Source: JANWXD01 sp035575135
Lineage (GTDB): Bacteria; Acidobacteriota; Terriglobia; Bryobacterales; Bryobacteraceae
Assembly (NCBI GenBank): GCA_035575135.1
Contig: DATLYE010000022.1
Location: forward strand, 1 to 64,000
DNA length: 64,000 bases
Direction of reading: 5' to 3'
The notes under the pieces are model-generated. The model did not search any database and was not told where the DNA came from. It saw only the letters and a list, made by a program, of their open reading frames with translations. This document shows positions 40,319 through 48,249 of the stretch, one piece after another. Position numbers and translations under genes: made by a program. The number at the start of each line of letters is the position of its first letter. Positions within the stretch are counted from its first letter, which is position 1.

Positions 40319-42640
40319 GTGATTGTCAGATTCCGGCTGTTGCGGCAGCATCCTGCGCTGTGCGGGTGCGCAGCACTCAACATCGCGGCGTTTGTCTCGC
40401 TCGCGAGCGGACTGGCTGGGGTCACCCGGGACCTGTTCGGCGCCGGGCTGTTTGAATGGTCCGGCAGGATGTTGGAAGTGTTCTCGGCGGAAGGGTGGAG
40501 CCGGCAGAGGTTTTCCCTGTGGGAGTTCGAGCGCCTGCGCGCGACCGCTCTGAAGTTGGGGGTTGGTATAGGTGCAGTGGGACGGGCGGAGGTCAGCCTG
40601 GGGGCGCCGTTGCCGCAGCAGCTTCGAACACCGGCGTGTTATGTCTCCGACGAATTGCTGAACAAGCTCACCTTACTTGCAGGCGCACCTGACCGGGCGC
40701 CAGGGACGGCGACGGGCGATGATTCACACCCTCTGATAGTGACGGAGCCGATGTGGCGCCGCTTGGGGAAGGGAAAGCCGGTGGAGTTGGGTTCGACCTT
40801 GCTGTTGAACGGTCGCGAGGGACAGGTGAAGGGAGTCGCAGGCGCGAACGTCGCGAGTCCCGCGGGTTGTCCGGGAAGCATCCTGCTGCGGTTAGACGAC
40901 CTCATTTATTTTTCGCCGACAGCGAGCGTGCTCTTCGCTCCTGAGACGCAGTGGTTAACCGTGTGGCTGTTTCCGGGTGGGAAGGGTGCGGCCGGGCGGT
41001 CGGAGTTTGTGCGGTCGGCTCTTCAGGGGACGCTTGGTCTGAGGCGCGGCGAGTGGCTTAGGCTCACGCCCAGCTGGCTCGGAGTTATGACTCGCATGCG
41101 CGAGGTGTTAGTCCCGTTGACGTTGCTGGCGGTGGCAGCCCTGGTTTTCTCAGTGCTGACAGCGTTCAACGCGTACGTTCTCATGACCACGGTGCTAGCG
41201 ATTTCGGAGCGAGACCTTGCGGTACAAATCGCACTTGGCGCCAGCATGGCGCGCATCTTGGGCGAGCAGTTAGCCAACCTTTTCCCGGCGCTGGTGGCAG
41301 GCATCCTTCTGGGGATGAGATTGGCCGCGGCGCTTCTCGTTCGAGCCAGCACGCTGGGCGCTGAACTTGGGGCTGACATTTCGACTGAGCGCGGACTGGT
41401 CATAAGCGGCGTCGTCATCGGGATCGCCTCGGTCCTGGTGATAGTGGGTTCGGTCCTGGCGCTGCGCCGCTGGCTGTCGGTGCCAAGGCTGGTCCTGGTA
41501 CGCAATCCTCCTATGCCGCGGCTGGGCGGCAGCGTGAAGCGCCACCTTCTACTGTTGGCGGAGCTGTCGGTTTGCAGCTGCGGAATTGCGGTAAGTGTGG
41601 GTCTGGTTCTCAGTGTGAGATACCTTCGTGCGGTATCGCCGAATTTCGATGTAGGGAACGTGATTTCACTGCAACGTGTGGAGCCACAAACGGAGCAATT
41701 TGGGCTAAATGATGCTAAGGCAGTATACTCCTTACTGGGGGCGGAGCCTGGCGTGCGGTGCTATAGTTACATGCGGGTGGTCCCATTTTCTGGACGGAAG
41801 GAGATTGTTCCGGTATCTGAAGCATCTGGCAAGACAGTCACGTCTGAGTATAATGAGGTGGGCGCGGACATCCTGTGCGCACTCGGTGTGCCTTTGCGCA
41901 GCGGCCGGGATTTTGAGTGGTCTGACGAGCGGCAGAAATATCGTGTGGCGTTGATCAGCCGGAGTGCGGCGGAGGCGCTGTTTGGGAGCGGAGGTATTGG
42001 AGAAAGGATCCTGATCGGGACCGGGCAGCAGCCGCACTTGGTGGTCGGGCTTTTCGAGGATCCGAAATTCAACACCCTGCGAGAAGCGGGCACGCGTCAT
42101 GTGTGGGTCCTGGGCGGGCTTAGTGGGGACATGGATTTTGTGGTCCGGGCGCTGCCAGGGCATGCGGCTGAGGTTGCGGATCGGCTGTTGAGGGCGGTCG
42201 GCGGGTATCGCGTCGAAAGGATGAGCCAAGCGCTCGCGCAGTGGGTCAGACCGGGCGAGACCCTGGGATGGTTGCTGACGTTTGCCTGTGCGGTCGTGTT
42301 CGCGACAACGCTGGTGAGCCTGTTGACGGTAGCGTGGGAAGAATCAGAGCGCAAACGGCCAGTTGCGGCGCTCCTTGCAAGCTTTGGCGCACCACGGCTG
42401 TCGATCGCGGCTTTAATGGGAGGAAGGATGTGCTGGGAGATGTTGATTGGAACGACGGCGGGAGCTGCGGCCGGCTATGCCATTATGGCGCATTGGCGCC
42501 CGTTGTTGTTCGGCGTGCACCCCCATTGGGTTGCAATCGGAGCCTGGGCAGCAACGTCAGCGGCTTTCGGGCTGGCCGTGATTGTTCGCTTAATGCTCGC
42601 CAGCCGGCCCGCTCAGGGGTTGTTGCGCGGCGTGGCATGA
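40319..42640 (+). CDS. Large FtsX/MacB-type ABC permease (duplicated, ADOP-like)
   Basis: 773 residues from GTG 40319 (GGGGAG upstream). N-terminal helix (about 15-38), periplasmic domain (about 40-255), FtsX core with helices about 262-288, 305-330, 365-390, a linker with another helix near 415-440, second periplasmic domain (about 445-640) and three C-terminal helices (about 650-675, 700-725, 735-760). This doubled MacB_PCD/FtsX layout is typical of the permeases abundant in Acidobacteriota. It has no ATPase next to it and most likely uses the MacB-type ATPase and HlyD adaptor at 33060-35037. Converges on the glycosyltransferase gene 15 bp away. Confidence 0.85.
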   Translation: MIVRFRLLRQHPALCGCAALNIAAFVSLASGLAGVTRDLFGAGLFEWSGRMLEVFSAEGWSRQRFSLWEFERLRATALKLGVGIGAVGRAEVSLGAPLPQQLRTPACYVSDELLNKLTLLAGAPDRAPGTATGDDSHPLIVTEPMWRRLGKGKPVELGSTLLLNGREGQVKGVAGANVASPAGCPGSILLRLDDLIYFSPTASVLFAPETQWLTVWLFPGGKGAAGRSEFVRSALQGTLGLRRGEWLRLTPSWLGVMTRMREVLVPLTLLAVAALVFSVLTAFNAYVLMTTVLAISERDLAVQIALGASMARILGEQLANLFPALVAGILLGMRLAAALLVRASTLGAELGADISTERGLVISGVVIGIASVLVIVGSVLALRRWLSVPRLVLVRNPPMPRLGGSVKRHLLLLAELSVCSCGIAVSVGLVLSVRYLRAVSPNFDVGNVISLQRVEPQTEQFGLNDAKAVYSLLGAEPGVRCYSYMRVVPFSGRKEIVPVSEASGKTVTSEYNEVGADILCALGVPLRSGRDFEWSDERQKYRVALISRSAAEALFGSGGIGERILIGTGQQPHLVVGLFEDPKFNTLREAGTRHVWVLGGLSGDMDFVVRALPGHAAEVADRLLRAVGGYRVERMSQALAQWVRPGETLGWLLTFACAVVFATTLVSLLTVAWEESERKRPVAALLASFGAPRLSIAALMGGRMCWEMLIGTTAGAAAGYAIMAHWRPLLFGVHPHWVAIGAWAATSAAFGLAVIVRLMLASRPAQGLLRGVA

Positions 42641-42655
42641 CACGTATTTGCGCTC

Positions 42656-44560
42656 TCAGGATACTGGACGATCGGGGAAAGTGCGGGAGCAATCGAGGAT
42701 CGCAGGCCAAGCTCGCAGGCCCGCGCCGTAGAGGTGCAGGACTCTTCTTAGAAGCAGCCAGTCAGGAGTATTCCCATTTCCAGGATCCAATTTGTGAGAG
42801 CGCCGATGCGTGAGGCGTTCCAAAGCCCGCAAACGGCGTTCAATGAACTCCTTTGCATCGGCAGTCCAGTATGGCGGTCCCGGGGTGGCCGCAAGCATGC
42901 GACTCCACGCGCTCAAGTTTTGAGATTCCTGTGTGAGGAACGCGTGGGTCACATGGATCCAGAACTCCGTTTCGGGCAGTGCAGCAATGTCTTCGAGCCA
43001 ATCGCCCAGGTCTGCGAGTCGTAGGCGCCGTGAGTCTCGGCCGGGTCTTTTGGGTGCCTCCGCAATCACGGCTCCGACGAAGTCGCACAACCGGAATTTG
43101 TCGGCTGCGTCTAAATAATGGGACTCCTCGCAACGCTTGCCCGGCGGAGCATGCAGCAGCGCCCACGGCAAATGCCCGAAGAACGCATCGCTGAAGGAGC
43201 GCTCGATGATGAACCCAAATACAGTATCTTCGCTCCTGCCGACAGGCAGGAAGGGCGGTAAAATGTCCGTGTTGTCCAGTCCCATTGCCGCGCCGAGCCA
43301 GGGAGGCCCGTGGGAAATCCAGTACTTGTTTGGGGCTCGGAACACTTCGCGAGTCGTCATGGCCATCTTATAGCTCTGTGCACTTTCGCACAATCGCCGT
43401 CGGGTCCCGACGTTGGTGTCTCTCAGGAAGGCCAAGTGGGAATACAATCCACTGCCACCAACGAAGCCATTGAATGTGGCGCAGATGGTGCCGCGTCCCG
43501 ATAAAAGAGCCATGAGGATGTGGCTGCAAGGAGACTCCCACACGATGCCATCCCAGTCCGTTGCAACCAGAGCCTCGTGCAGACGCCTGCCGAGGAGCGT
43601 CGTATGCTCTCGAAACACGTCAACGGCTGCCGGCTTTGCTGCACTCGTGGCGGCTTGGCGGTCGCCAAAGAACCACACTTCGTGTGGGTTTACCTCCGAC
43701 CCTGTCATGACCAAGACGCGGTGTGAATCCATTAGATAGGTCGCACAGAGGGTGTCATCATCCACACTGAGCAAGAGATGCCCGACGGACGCCAGAAGGA
43801 GGGCATTCCTGTTGGCGCCTACGGTTGGCTCGGTCCCGGGGAGTCCCAGAAGCAGGAATCGCACGACCTCGAGGGGCACCTCAGCCCTCCTCGAGAGCCA
43901 TGTTGCGAATCGGGCTCTCCAGGGCCGTGTAAGGCAACACAGACGAGGATTTCCTGCGCCAGCGTAGAGCTTTACGACATTGGCGTTTGCGGAAATCGCC
44001 TCTAAAGCAACAGAGTCGTCGGCAATAATCATGAGCGGTGCCCTACCAGTGACGGATAAGTAACTCAAGTAGCTCGCAAGGCAGCGGGATAAAGTGTGAG
44101 GGCGGTCCTTGGTAATAACTCCGATGAGTTCTATGGTTGGTTGAGCGCAAGAGGTTGACCGCGGAGGCAAAGCCTGAGCGGCGAAATCGTACTGGTTTAG
44201 AAGCATACCATAGGCCTGAAGCCGCTGCAGTTCTTGGACGAGCTCCTGTCGAGAGAGCCGTTTCATGGAAGAATCCCCGAGGAACCCCTGTAGTAGCGGG
44301 CGAAGAAGTCCCAGGGCTGCTCGAGCGCCGGCTCGCACGGGCCAGCGAGCTGCCAGCCCGGCAGCTGGCAGTTGTAGAGGTTGGGTAGTACATGGCGCTG
44401 CTGTGAACCGTTCCAGCTGGCGAGGATCCCTGAGCAAGTGTGCGAGAGGCGCACTGACGGCGAGGGCTCGACCCGTACGTTGACATTGCAGTAGTGCCCG
44501 GCCGTCGCCGAGGGGCATAATCCATACCGGACCCAAATGGTACAAAGTCGGGTTATTCAT
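42656..44560 (-). CDS. GT-A-fold glycosyltransferase-like protein with N-terminal extension
   Basis: 634 residues, not a recognised named family. Residues 1-55 (LYHLGPVWIMPLGDGRALLQ then TGRALAVSAPLAHLL) form a small beta-rich unit reminiscent of PqqD-like peptide-recognition domains; this is a weak resemblance. From residue 142 a GT-A start is seen: TIELIGVITKDRPHTLSRCL, then MIIADDS (177-183), GANRNALLLASVG (248-260) and the DxD-type metal site LLLSVDDDT (262-270). The C-terminal 350 residues are unassigned, with several Cys and Trp. No membrane helix. It is the second gene of a pair with the HTH gene upstream (14-bp gap) and opposes the peptide operon. Confidence 0.6.
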   Translation of the reverse strand: MNNPTLYHLGPVWIMPLGDGRALLQCQRTGRALAVSAPLAHLLRDPRQLERFTAAPCTTQPLQLPAAGLAARWPVRAGARAALGLLRPLLQGFLGDSSMKRLSRQELVQELQRLQAYGMLLNQYDFAAQALPPRSTSCAQPTIELIGVITKDRPHTLSRCLASYLSYLSVTGRAPLMIIADDSVALEAISANANVVKLYAGAGNPRLCCLTRPWRARFATWLSRRAEVPLEVVRFLLLGLPGTEPTVGANRNALLLASVGHLLLSVDDDTLCATYLMDSHRVLVMTGSEVNPHEVWFFGDRQAATSAAKPAAVDVFREHTTLLGRRLHEALVATDWDGIVWESPCSHILMALLSGRGTICATFNGFVGGSGLYSHLAFLRDTNVGTRRRLCESAQSYKMAMTTREVFRAPNKYWISHGPPWLGAAMGLDNTDILPPFLPVGRSEDTVFGFIIERSFSDAFFGHLPWALLHAPPGKRCEESHYLDAADKFRLCDFVGAVIAEAPKRPGRDSRRLRLADLGDWLEDIAALPETEFWIHVTHAFLTQESQNLSAWSRMLAATPGPPYWTADAKEFIERRLRALERLTHRRSHKLDPGNGNTPDWLLLRRVLHLYGAGLRAWPAILDCSRTFPDRPVS

Positions 44561-44574
44561 GACTCAGACAACGG

Positions 44575-45288
44575 CTATGGCGGCAGCCGAAGAGGCCCCG
44601 GATATTTGGCCGGAGCTAACCGCTGCCTGGATGAAGGTTGGCAGGCTGTTTGGAGCCACGCTCGCAGTTGGCGCTCGGAAAATCGCCATTGCCGCCCCAG
44701 TTTTATCCCCGGAATCTCCCCCACCTCCGCCCAGTGGCGGAGGGTCCGGACAGGGACCTTAAGCCAGTGGCCGAGCTGTTCCGTTGTGAGATACGTGTCG
44801 GGACAGCGGGACTCCACGCTTGAGGCGTCAATGCCGAGCTCGGCGGCGAATTGCTCCAGCAATGCCTCGACACGAGCCACAAACCATCGGCGCTCCGCCC
44901 GCGTCACCGAGCCCGGCACCAACGCGTGATAAGGTTCCAGTCGAAGCCAGTTATCCACAGCCTTGGCCTTGCCACACTCCAATGCCGACAAATACAGATC
45001 CAGGTCCGCAGCCTGTTCGTGGGGTCGGCAACGCAGCCAGGCACGGAAGCTCTCCTCGTGCAACCCTCGCAGCAACCGATCGGTGGCCCGCCTTTCCAGG
45101 CCCGTTGCGGGGTGATGGTAGATGCCCGTGCCTAGGTCGCGCAACCCGGCGAGCCACACAAGGCGAGCCATCAGGCTGGGCTGGGAACACACCGCCTCCC
45201 TCAGGGAGTTTAGCGGGGAACCGGTCGAGAGGGCCGACATCTTGCAGTGTAACGCTTGCTGTGCCGCAACCGCATTGCCAAAGAGCAA
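44575..45288 (-). CDS. HTH (excisionase/MerR-type) protein, N-terminus probably frameshifted
   Basis: C-terminal HTH_17-like domain: YLTTEQLGHWLKVPVRTLRHW followed by GIKLGRQWRFSERQLRAWL. The rest is a helical domain of unknown type (LARLVWLAGLRDLGTGIYHH-like region). The frame begins LLFGNAVAAQQALHCKMSAL with only a TTG at 45288 and ATG at 45240 as starts, but a second frame immediately upstream (GTG 45379) encodes VREQFEYRKRTTTGEPIAAA and LLNSNRSD, which reads smoothly into LLFGNAVAAQQ after removing one base near 45285. So either the gene is broken or the sequence has one extra base. Likely controls or accompanies the glycosyltransferase-like gene. Confidence 0.55.
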   Translation of the reverse strand: MLFGNAVAAQQALHCKMSALSTGSPLNSLREAVCSQPSLMARLVWLAGLRDLGTGIYHHPATGLERRATDRLLRGLHEESFRAWLRCRPHEQAADLDLYLSALECGKAKAVDNWLRLEPYHALVPGSVTRAERRWFVARVEALLEQFAAELGIDASSVESRCPDTYLTTEQLGHWLKVPVRTLRHWAEVGEIPGIKLGRQWRFSERQLRAWLQTACQPSSRQRLAPAKYPGPLRLPP

Positions 45289-45492
45289 GGTCGGAGCGGT
45301 TTGAATTCAGGAGAGCTGCCGCTATCGGCTCGCCGGTGGTTGTGCGCTTACGGTACTCGAACTGTTCCCTGACGAACACCCGGGTCAGTTCGCCGGGGAC
45401 TCTTGTTCTGCAGCCCGGGACCGTCTGTGGCGTTGGCGTGATGTCGCTCCGCCCTGAGCGGTGGGGGTTCTGTTCTCACGAACGGTCAGCGA

Positions 45493-45508
45493 AGCAAGCA
45501 CCGGGCCG
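45493..45508 (-). promoter_or_regulatory. Sigma-54 (-24/-12) promoter of the HTH/glycosyltransferase pair
   Basis: Minus strand CGGCCCGGTGCTTGCT against the consensus TGGCACGNNNNTTGCW: GG and GC with the exact 10-nt spacing, and 10 of 12 defined positions match. Predicted start of transcription is about 45482, roughly 100 nt before GTG 45379. An NtrC-family activator is encoded in the same locus. Confidence 0.55.
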
Positions 45509-45618
45509 GGTAGATTGACTTGAACGGGAGGGTTTGGCCTGCCCGGTAGCAGCGGAATACCCGTCGCAGTGTGGGCATGCCCTCAGCTATACGGGCGGGA
45601 TTACCGACAATCATCAGA

Positions 45619-45630
45619 TCCGATATCGGA
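45619..45630. promoter_or_regulatory. Palindrome TCCG-ATAT-CGGA, candidate enhancer
   Basis: Perfect 12-bp palindrome about 110 bp upstream of the sigma-54-like promoter, the usual distance for NtrC-family enhancer sites. Same half-sites and spacing as the core of the palindrome at 35151-35166. Confidence 0.45.
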
Positions 45631-45670
45631 ACGGGCTTCGCGCGGCCCGAGCGAAGTTCTCAGCTCCGGG

Positions 45671-45747
45671 TGGCGCGCCTGGAGAGATTCGAACTCCCGA
45701 CCTTCTGGTTCGTAGCCAGACGCTCTATCCAACTGAGCTACAGGCGC
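45671..45747 (-). tRNA. tRNA-Arg(ACG), CCA encoded
   Basis: 77 nt. Acceptor GCGCCTG/CAGGCGC, discriminator G, CCA encoded. Anticodon stem TCTGG/CCAGA with loop CTACGAA gives anticodon ACG (read as ICG). Right border of the accessory region. Confidence 0.96.
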
Positions 45748-45756
45748 GCTACCCCT

Positions 45757-45762
45757 ATTGTA
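45757..45762 (-). promoter_or_regulatory. -10 element of tRNA-Arg(ACG)
   Basis: TACAAT on the minus strand 9 nt before the tRNA 5' end, followed by AGGGG as for tRNA-Arg(UCG). Confidence 0.45.
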
Positions 45763-45917
45763 GCGACTTGGAGCGGGCGCGGGAAAGCCTCAGCCGGCTG
45801 TCGGCGCCTCCCGGCCAAGCCCAAATTCCCGCGGTTGACCTCCACTGGCGTTCGCACCTAAGCCCTCGCTGCTGGCGGCACTCAACCGTTTGCTGATGAG
45901 AACACCGGGGGCGCTGC

Positions 45918-47051
45918 TCACGGCTCAGGTGGTCCCGGCGGCAGACCGCCCCTGCGACCGGGAACTCCGCGCGGCTCTTCCAGCGGATCCCTCTCATCGG
46001 AAACACCGGCAGCTCGAACCATCTGGGAGCCCGGGTAGAAAGCCATCCACGCGAAGGCGAAATAGACCCCGTGCCGGACCGGTGTCAGCCGCTTTCCCGC
46101 CAGTGGGCCCGCTGTAGCCGTCCCTGCGACCGTCCACGTACTGCCGGTCTGCTTATCCACGATTCGGCCGTCCCGGCGCCGGAAGCCTAGGCGCCGGCCT
46201 TCGAGCTCCGGGGAAAACACACCCACCGTGCCCACAGCGCGGGACCGGGCTATTTGCCGCTCATCCAGGGCCGTGAGTGTCTCGGGCTCGAAAAAGATGA
46301 CGTAGCGCAGGCTCCCGAGGCGGTCTTCGAACACCCCTGCCCGCCGCAACAGCTCGAAAGGGTAGGCCTTGCTCTTGCCTTCCCAGGTGAGCGCCACTAC
46401 GCGCTCGAGCCGGTTGCGCGACTCGTACCCTACGTAGGGATTCTCGCCGTAGGGTCGCTCGTGCCCCGTGTGCCGGCTTAGGACTTGGCCCTCGGGGAAA
46501 ACCTCGCAGAAAGTGCCGAAGGCAAGCGTCTGGCTGGGCAGCAAGGCCAGAGTTTTTCCGGTCAGGGTTCCTACGATCGCCTCGCCGGTCACCTGCTGCC
46601 ACAACGAGTCCGTCTGCCGGTCGTACATCACCATGTCGCTTTGGCGCAGCATGCCCGAAACGCCGAAGTCATAAACCCGGCCGTCCACGCGGCGATCGAA
46701 CACCAGCGCGCTGTTGCACAGAGGGCAGTAGCTCACCAGAATCGGCAGATCGCCCATCCGGTCGTTGACGAGTTCGTGCCAGATGAGAATCTGAAGAGGG
46801 TACGCGCGCGCCTGACCGGCATGCTCAACGACAAGGACCGGCTCCTTCGGGTGGAGCCAGGACGAGGCATCGCGGCAGGAGATGAAAACCGGCTGATCGA
46901 TCGCCGGAATGCCGTCCTTCGGCGGACCGCCGAGCCTTAGCTCCGAAAGATCAATGGATTTTTTCGAAAGATCCGTCCGCCAGTTTCCCGGACTCAGCTG
47001 CGCCCACAAGCCAGGCACTGCGAATGCCACCAGCAGAACACACCATCGCAT
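45918..47051 (-). CDS. Secreted DUF3179 family protein
   Basis: 377 residues. Signal peptide (RWCVLLVAFAVPGLWAQ), then the DUF3179 core: PVFISCRDASSWL, LVVEHAGQARAYPLQILIWHELVND, ILVSYCPLCNSALVFDR (the CxxC hallmark), QVTGEAIVG and HTGHERPYGENPYVGYES. The C-terminal 60 residues are Pro/Gly/Arg-rich. Function of the family is unknown; the CxxC suggests metal or redox chemistry. AAGGGGGG lies before ATG 47051. Confidence 0.88.
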   Translation of the reverse strand: MRWCVLLVAFAVPGLWAQLSPGNWRTDLSKKSIDLSELRLGGPPKDGIPAIDQPVFISCRDASSWLHPKEPVLVVEHAGQARAYPLQILIWHELVNDRMGDLPILVSYCPLCNSALVFDRRVDGRVYDFGVSGMLRQSDMVMYDRQTDSLWQQVTGEAIVGTLTGKTLALLPSQTLAFGTFCEVFPEGQVLSRHTGHERPYGENPYVGYESRNRLERVVALTWEGKSKAYPFELLRRAGVFEDRLGSLRYVIFFEPETLTALDERQIARSRAVGTVGVFSPELEGRRLGFRRRDGRIVDKQTGSTWTVAGTATAGPLAGKRLTPVRHGVYFAFAWMAFYPGSQMVRAAGVSDERDPLEEPRGVPGRRGGLPPGPPEP

Positions 47052-47111
47052 GTAGCCCCCCTTCGTGTTGTTCGCAACGCCGCACAGGGAGGTTACGGCG
47101 CTCCAGTCTTG

Positions 47112-47633
47112 CTACGGTGTCCTTTCCGTGTGGGGCTGCGGGCCGCTCAAATGGCGGTAAAAGCCGAGATCTTCGTGTGTCATCTGTTTGGTGGCGTAAA
47201 GGATCTGTCCCGTGTGTCCTGCAAAATGCTCGACAACGTGGTAGACCGCTTCGAGCACCGTTACGTCGTAATTTTGTACGCGGGTGCGGTCCTTCAGCCG
47301 TTCGGGCGGCAGCGCCCGCAATACTTCCGTGGCCTGCCGCACCGTGGCGTCCAGCCGTTCAGAGAGTTCCTGCGGCCCCAGGCCGCCGCGCGCTCGAAAC
47401 TCGCTGTCCCGCTCGCGGACGTCCGGCCAGCCCGCGATGCCGAATCCCACCCACTGGCGGACGTTGCCGCACAGATGGAGCACGAGATTCCCCACGGCGT
47501 TCTCGCTTTCCGATCCGCGAGCCCATACCTGCTCCGGCGTGAGCCGCTCGAGACAGGCTCGAATCCGTCCGGCGAGCTGGGTCAGCTTCTCGATGGAAAA
47601 CCGCAGGAAAAGCTCGCCCAGTTGCGCGTCCAT
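47112..47633 (-). CDS. DinB/DUF1572-like four-helix protein
   Basis: About 173 residues from ATG 47633 (MDAQLGELFLRF); an ATG at 47642 overlaps a TATAAT at 47641-47646 and is less likely. DinB-fold features: LVLHLCGNVRQWV and EAVYHVVEHFAGHTGQILYATKQM, giving the three metal-binding histidines. DinB-superfamily enzymes are often thiol-dependent metalloenzymes; substrate unknown. The TATAAT lies 7 nt before the chosen start. Confidence 0.82.
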   Translation of the reverse strand: MDAQLGELFLRFSIEKLTQLAGRIRACLERLTPEQVWARGSESENAVGNLVLHLCGNVRQWVGFGIAGWPDVRERDSEFRARGGLGPQELSERLDATVRQATEVLRALPPERLKDRTRVQNYDVTVLEAVYHVVEHFAGHTGQILYATKQMTHEDLGFYRHLSGPQPHTERTP

Positions 47634-47696
47634 GGGCAGCATTATAGTCCGCCGCTCACCTGCGGGCAGTATCATGGAAAAGTGGGAGGTGTGAGG

Positions 47697-48053
47697 ATGC
47701 CGAGTCGTCTCGCGATGCTCGTCATAGTGGTCTTCGCCTTGATCCTAGCGGTGCTTCCCCCAGCCTTGGCGCAGGAAGCTGCCGAAAAGGCTGCCGTCCC
47801 CGAGGCCCTGGGCCCCCGGGAGACGGTCTCCGGAACGATTAGCATGGTCTTTCCGGACAAGAAGTTGCTGGTGGTGACCACGGCCAAGGGAGTTCCGCTG
47901 AACTTCGTCGTTGGACCCGCAACCCGGATCAGATCTGGCGAACAGCGCCTCAAGCTCAACGACCTGACGGGCCGGGTCAATCAGAAAGTGTCGGTCACTT
48001 TCATCCCGACGAGGCGGGGCAACCTGGCCCGAACAGTAGAGGTGAGCGGATAA
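47697..48053 (+). CDS. Small secreted protein of unknown function
   Basis: 118 residues from ATG 47697 (GTGAGG upstream). The same frame is open from 47109 but runs antisense to the DinB-like gene. Signal peptide (RLAMLVIVVFALILAVLPPALA), then an OB-fold-like beta-rich part (VSGTISMVFPDKKLLVVTTAKG, LNFVVGPATRIRSG, LTGRVNQKVSVTFIP). No family assigned. A rho-independent terminator follows at 48157. Confidence 0.65.
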   Translation: MPSRLAMLVIVVFALILAVLPPALAQEAAEKAAVPEALGPRETVSGTISMVFPDKKLLVVTTAKGVPLNFVVGPATRIRSGEQRLKLNDLTGRVNQKVSVTFIPTRRGNLARTVEVSG

Positions 48054-48156
48054 CCCTCGAAGGGACAATCGGTTGTGGGCATAAAATTTTTTGACAGACC
48101 CTTGTAACCTTTCGGGCCCGCCCTTCGTTATTACAGACAAATCCCCGTTACGACAA

Positions 48157-48202
48157 GCGGGCGCTCCCTCCAACTTCCCCACAAGCGCCCGCATTTCTTT
48201 TT
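48157..48202 (+). terminator. Rho-independent terminator
   Basis: Perfect 9-bp stem GCGGGCGCT (48157-48165) / AGCGCCCGC (48184-48192) with an 18-nt loop, then ATTTCTTTTT. Ends the small secreted-protein gene and separates it from ruvB. Confidence 0.7.
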
Positions 48203-48249
48203 GGAAGCCCCACTCGGACGGCCCGCCGGCTACGGTAATCTAGAACAGA

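Larger units (their letters stand above)
45289..45670. other. Gap between HTH gene and tRNA-Arg: frameshifted gene start and regulatory DNA
   Basis: The first 90 bp hold the out-of-frame N-terminus of the HTH gene (open on the minus strand from 45475 down, GTG at 45379). Beyond that lie the sigma-54-like promoter (45493-45508) and the palindrome (45619-45630). No independent gene is seen. Confidence 0.5.

Noticed and set aside
47109..47696. N-terminal extension of the small secreted protein
   Set aside because: Runs antisense to the DinB-like gene and would bury the clear signal peptide that starts at 47697.
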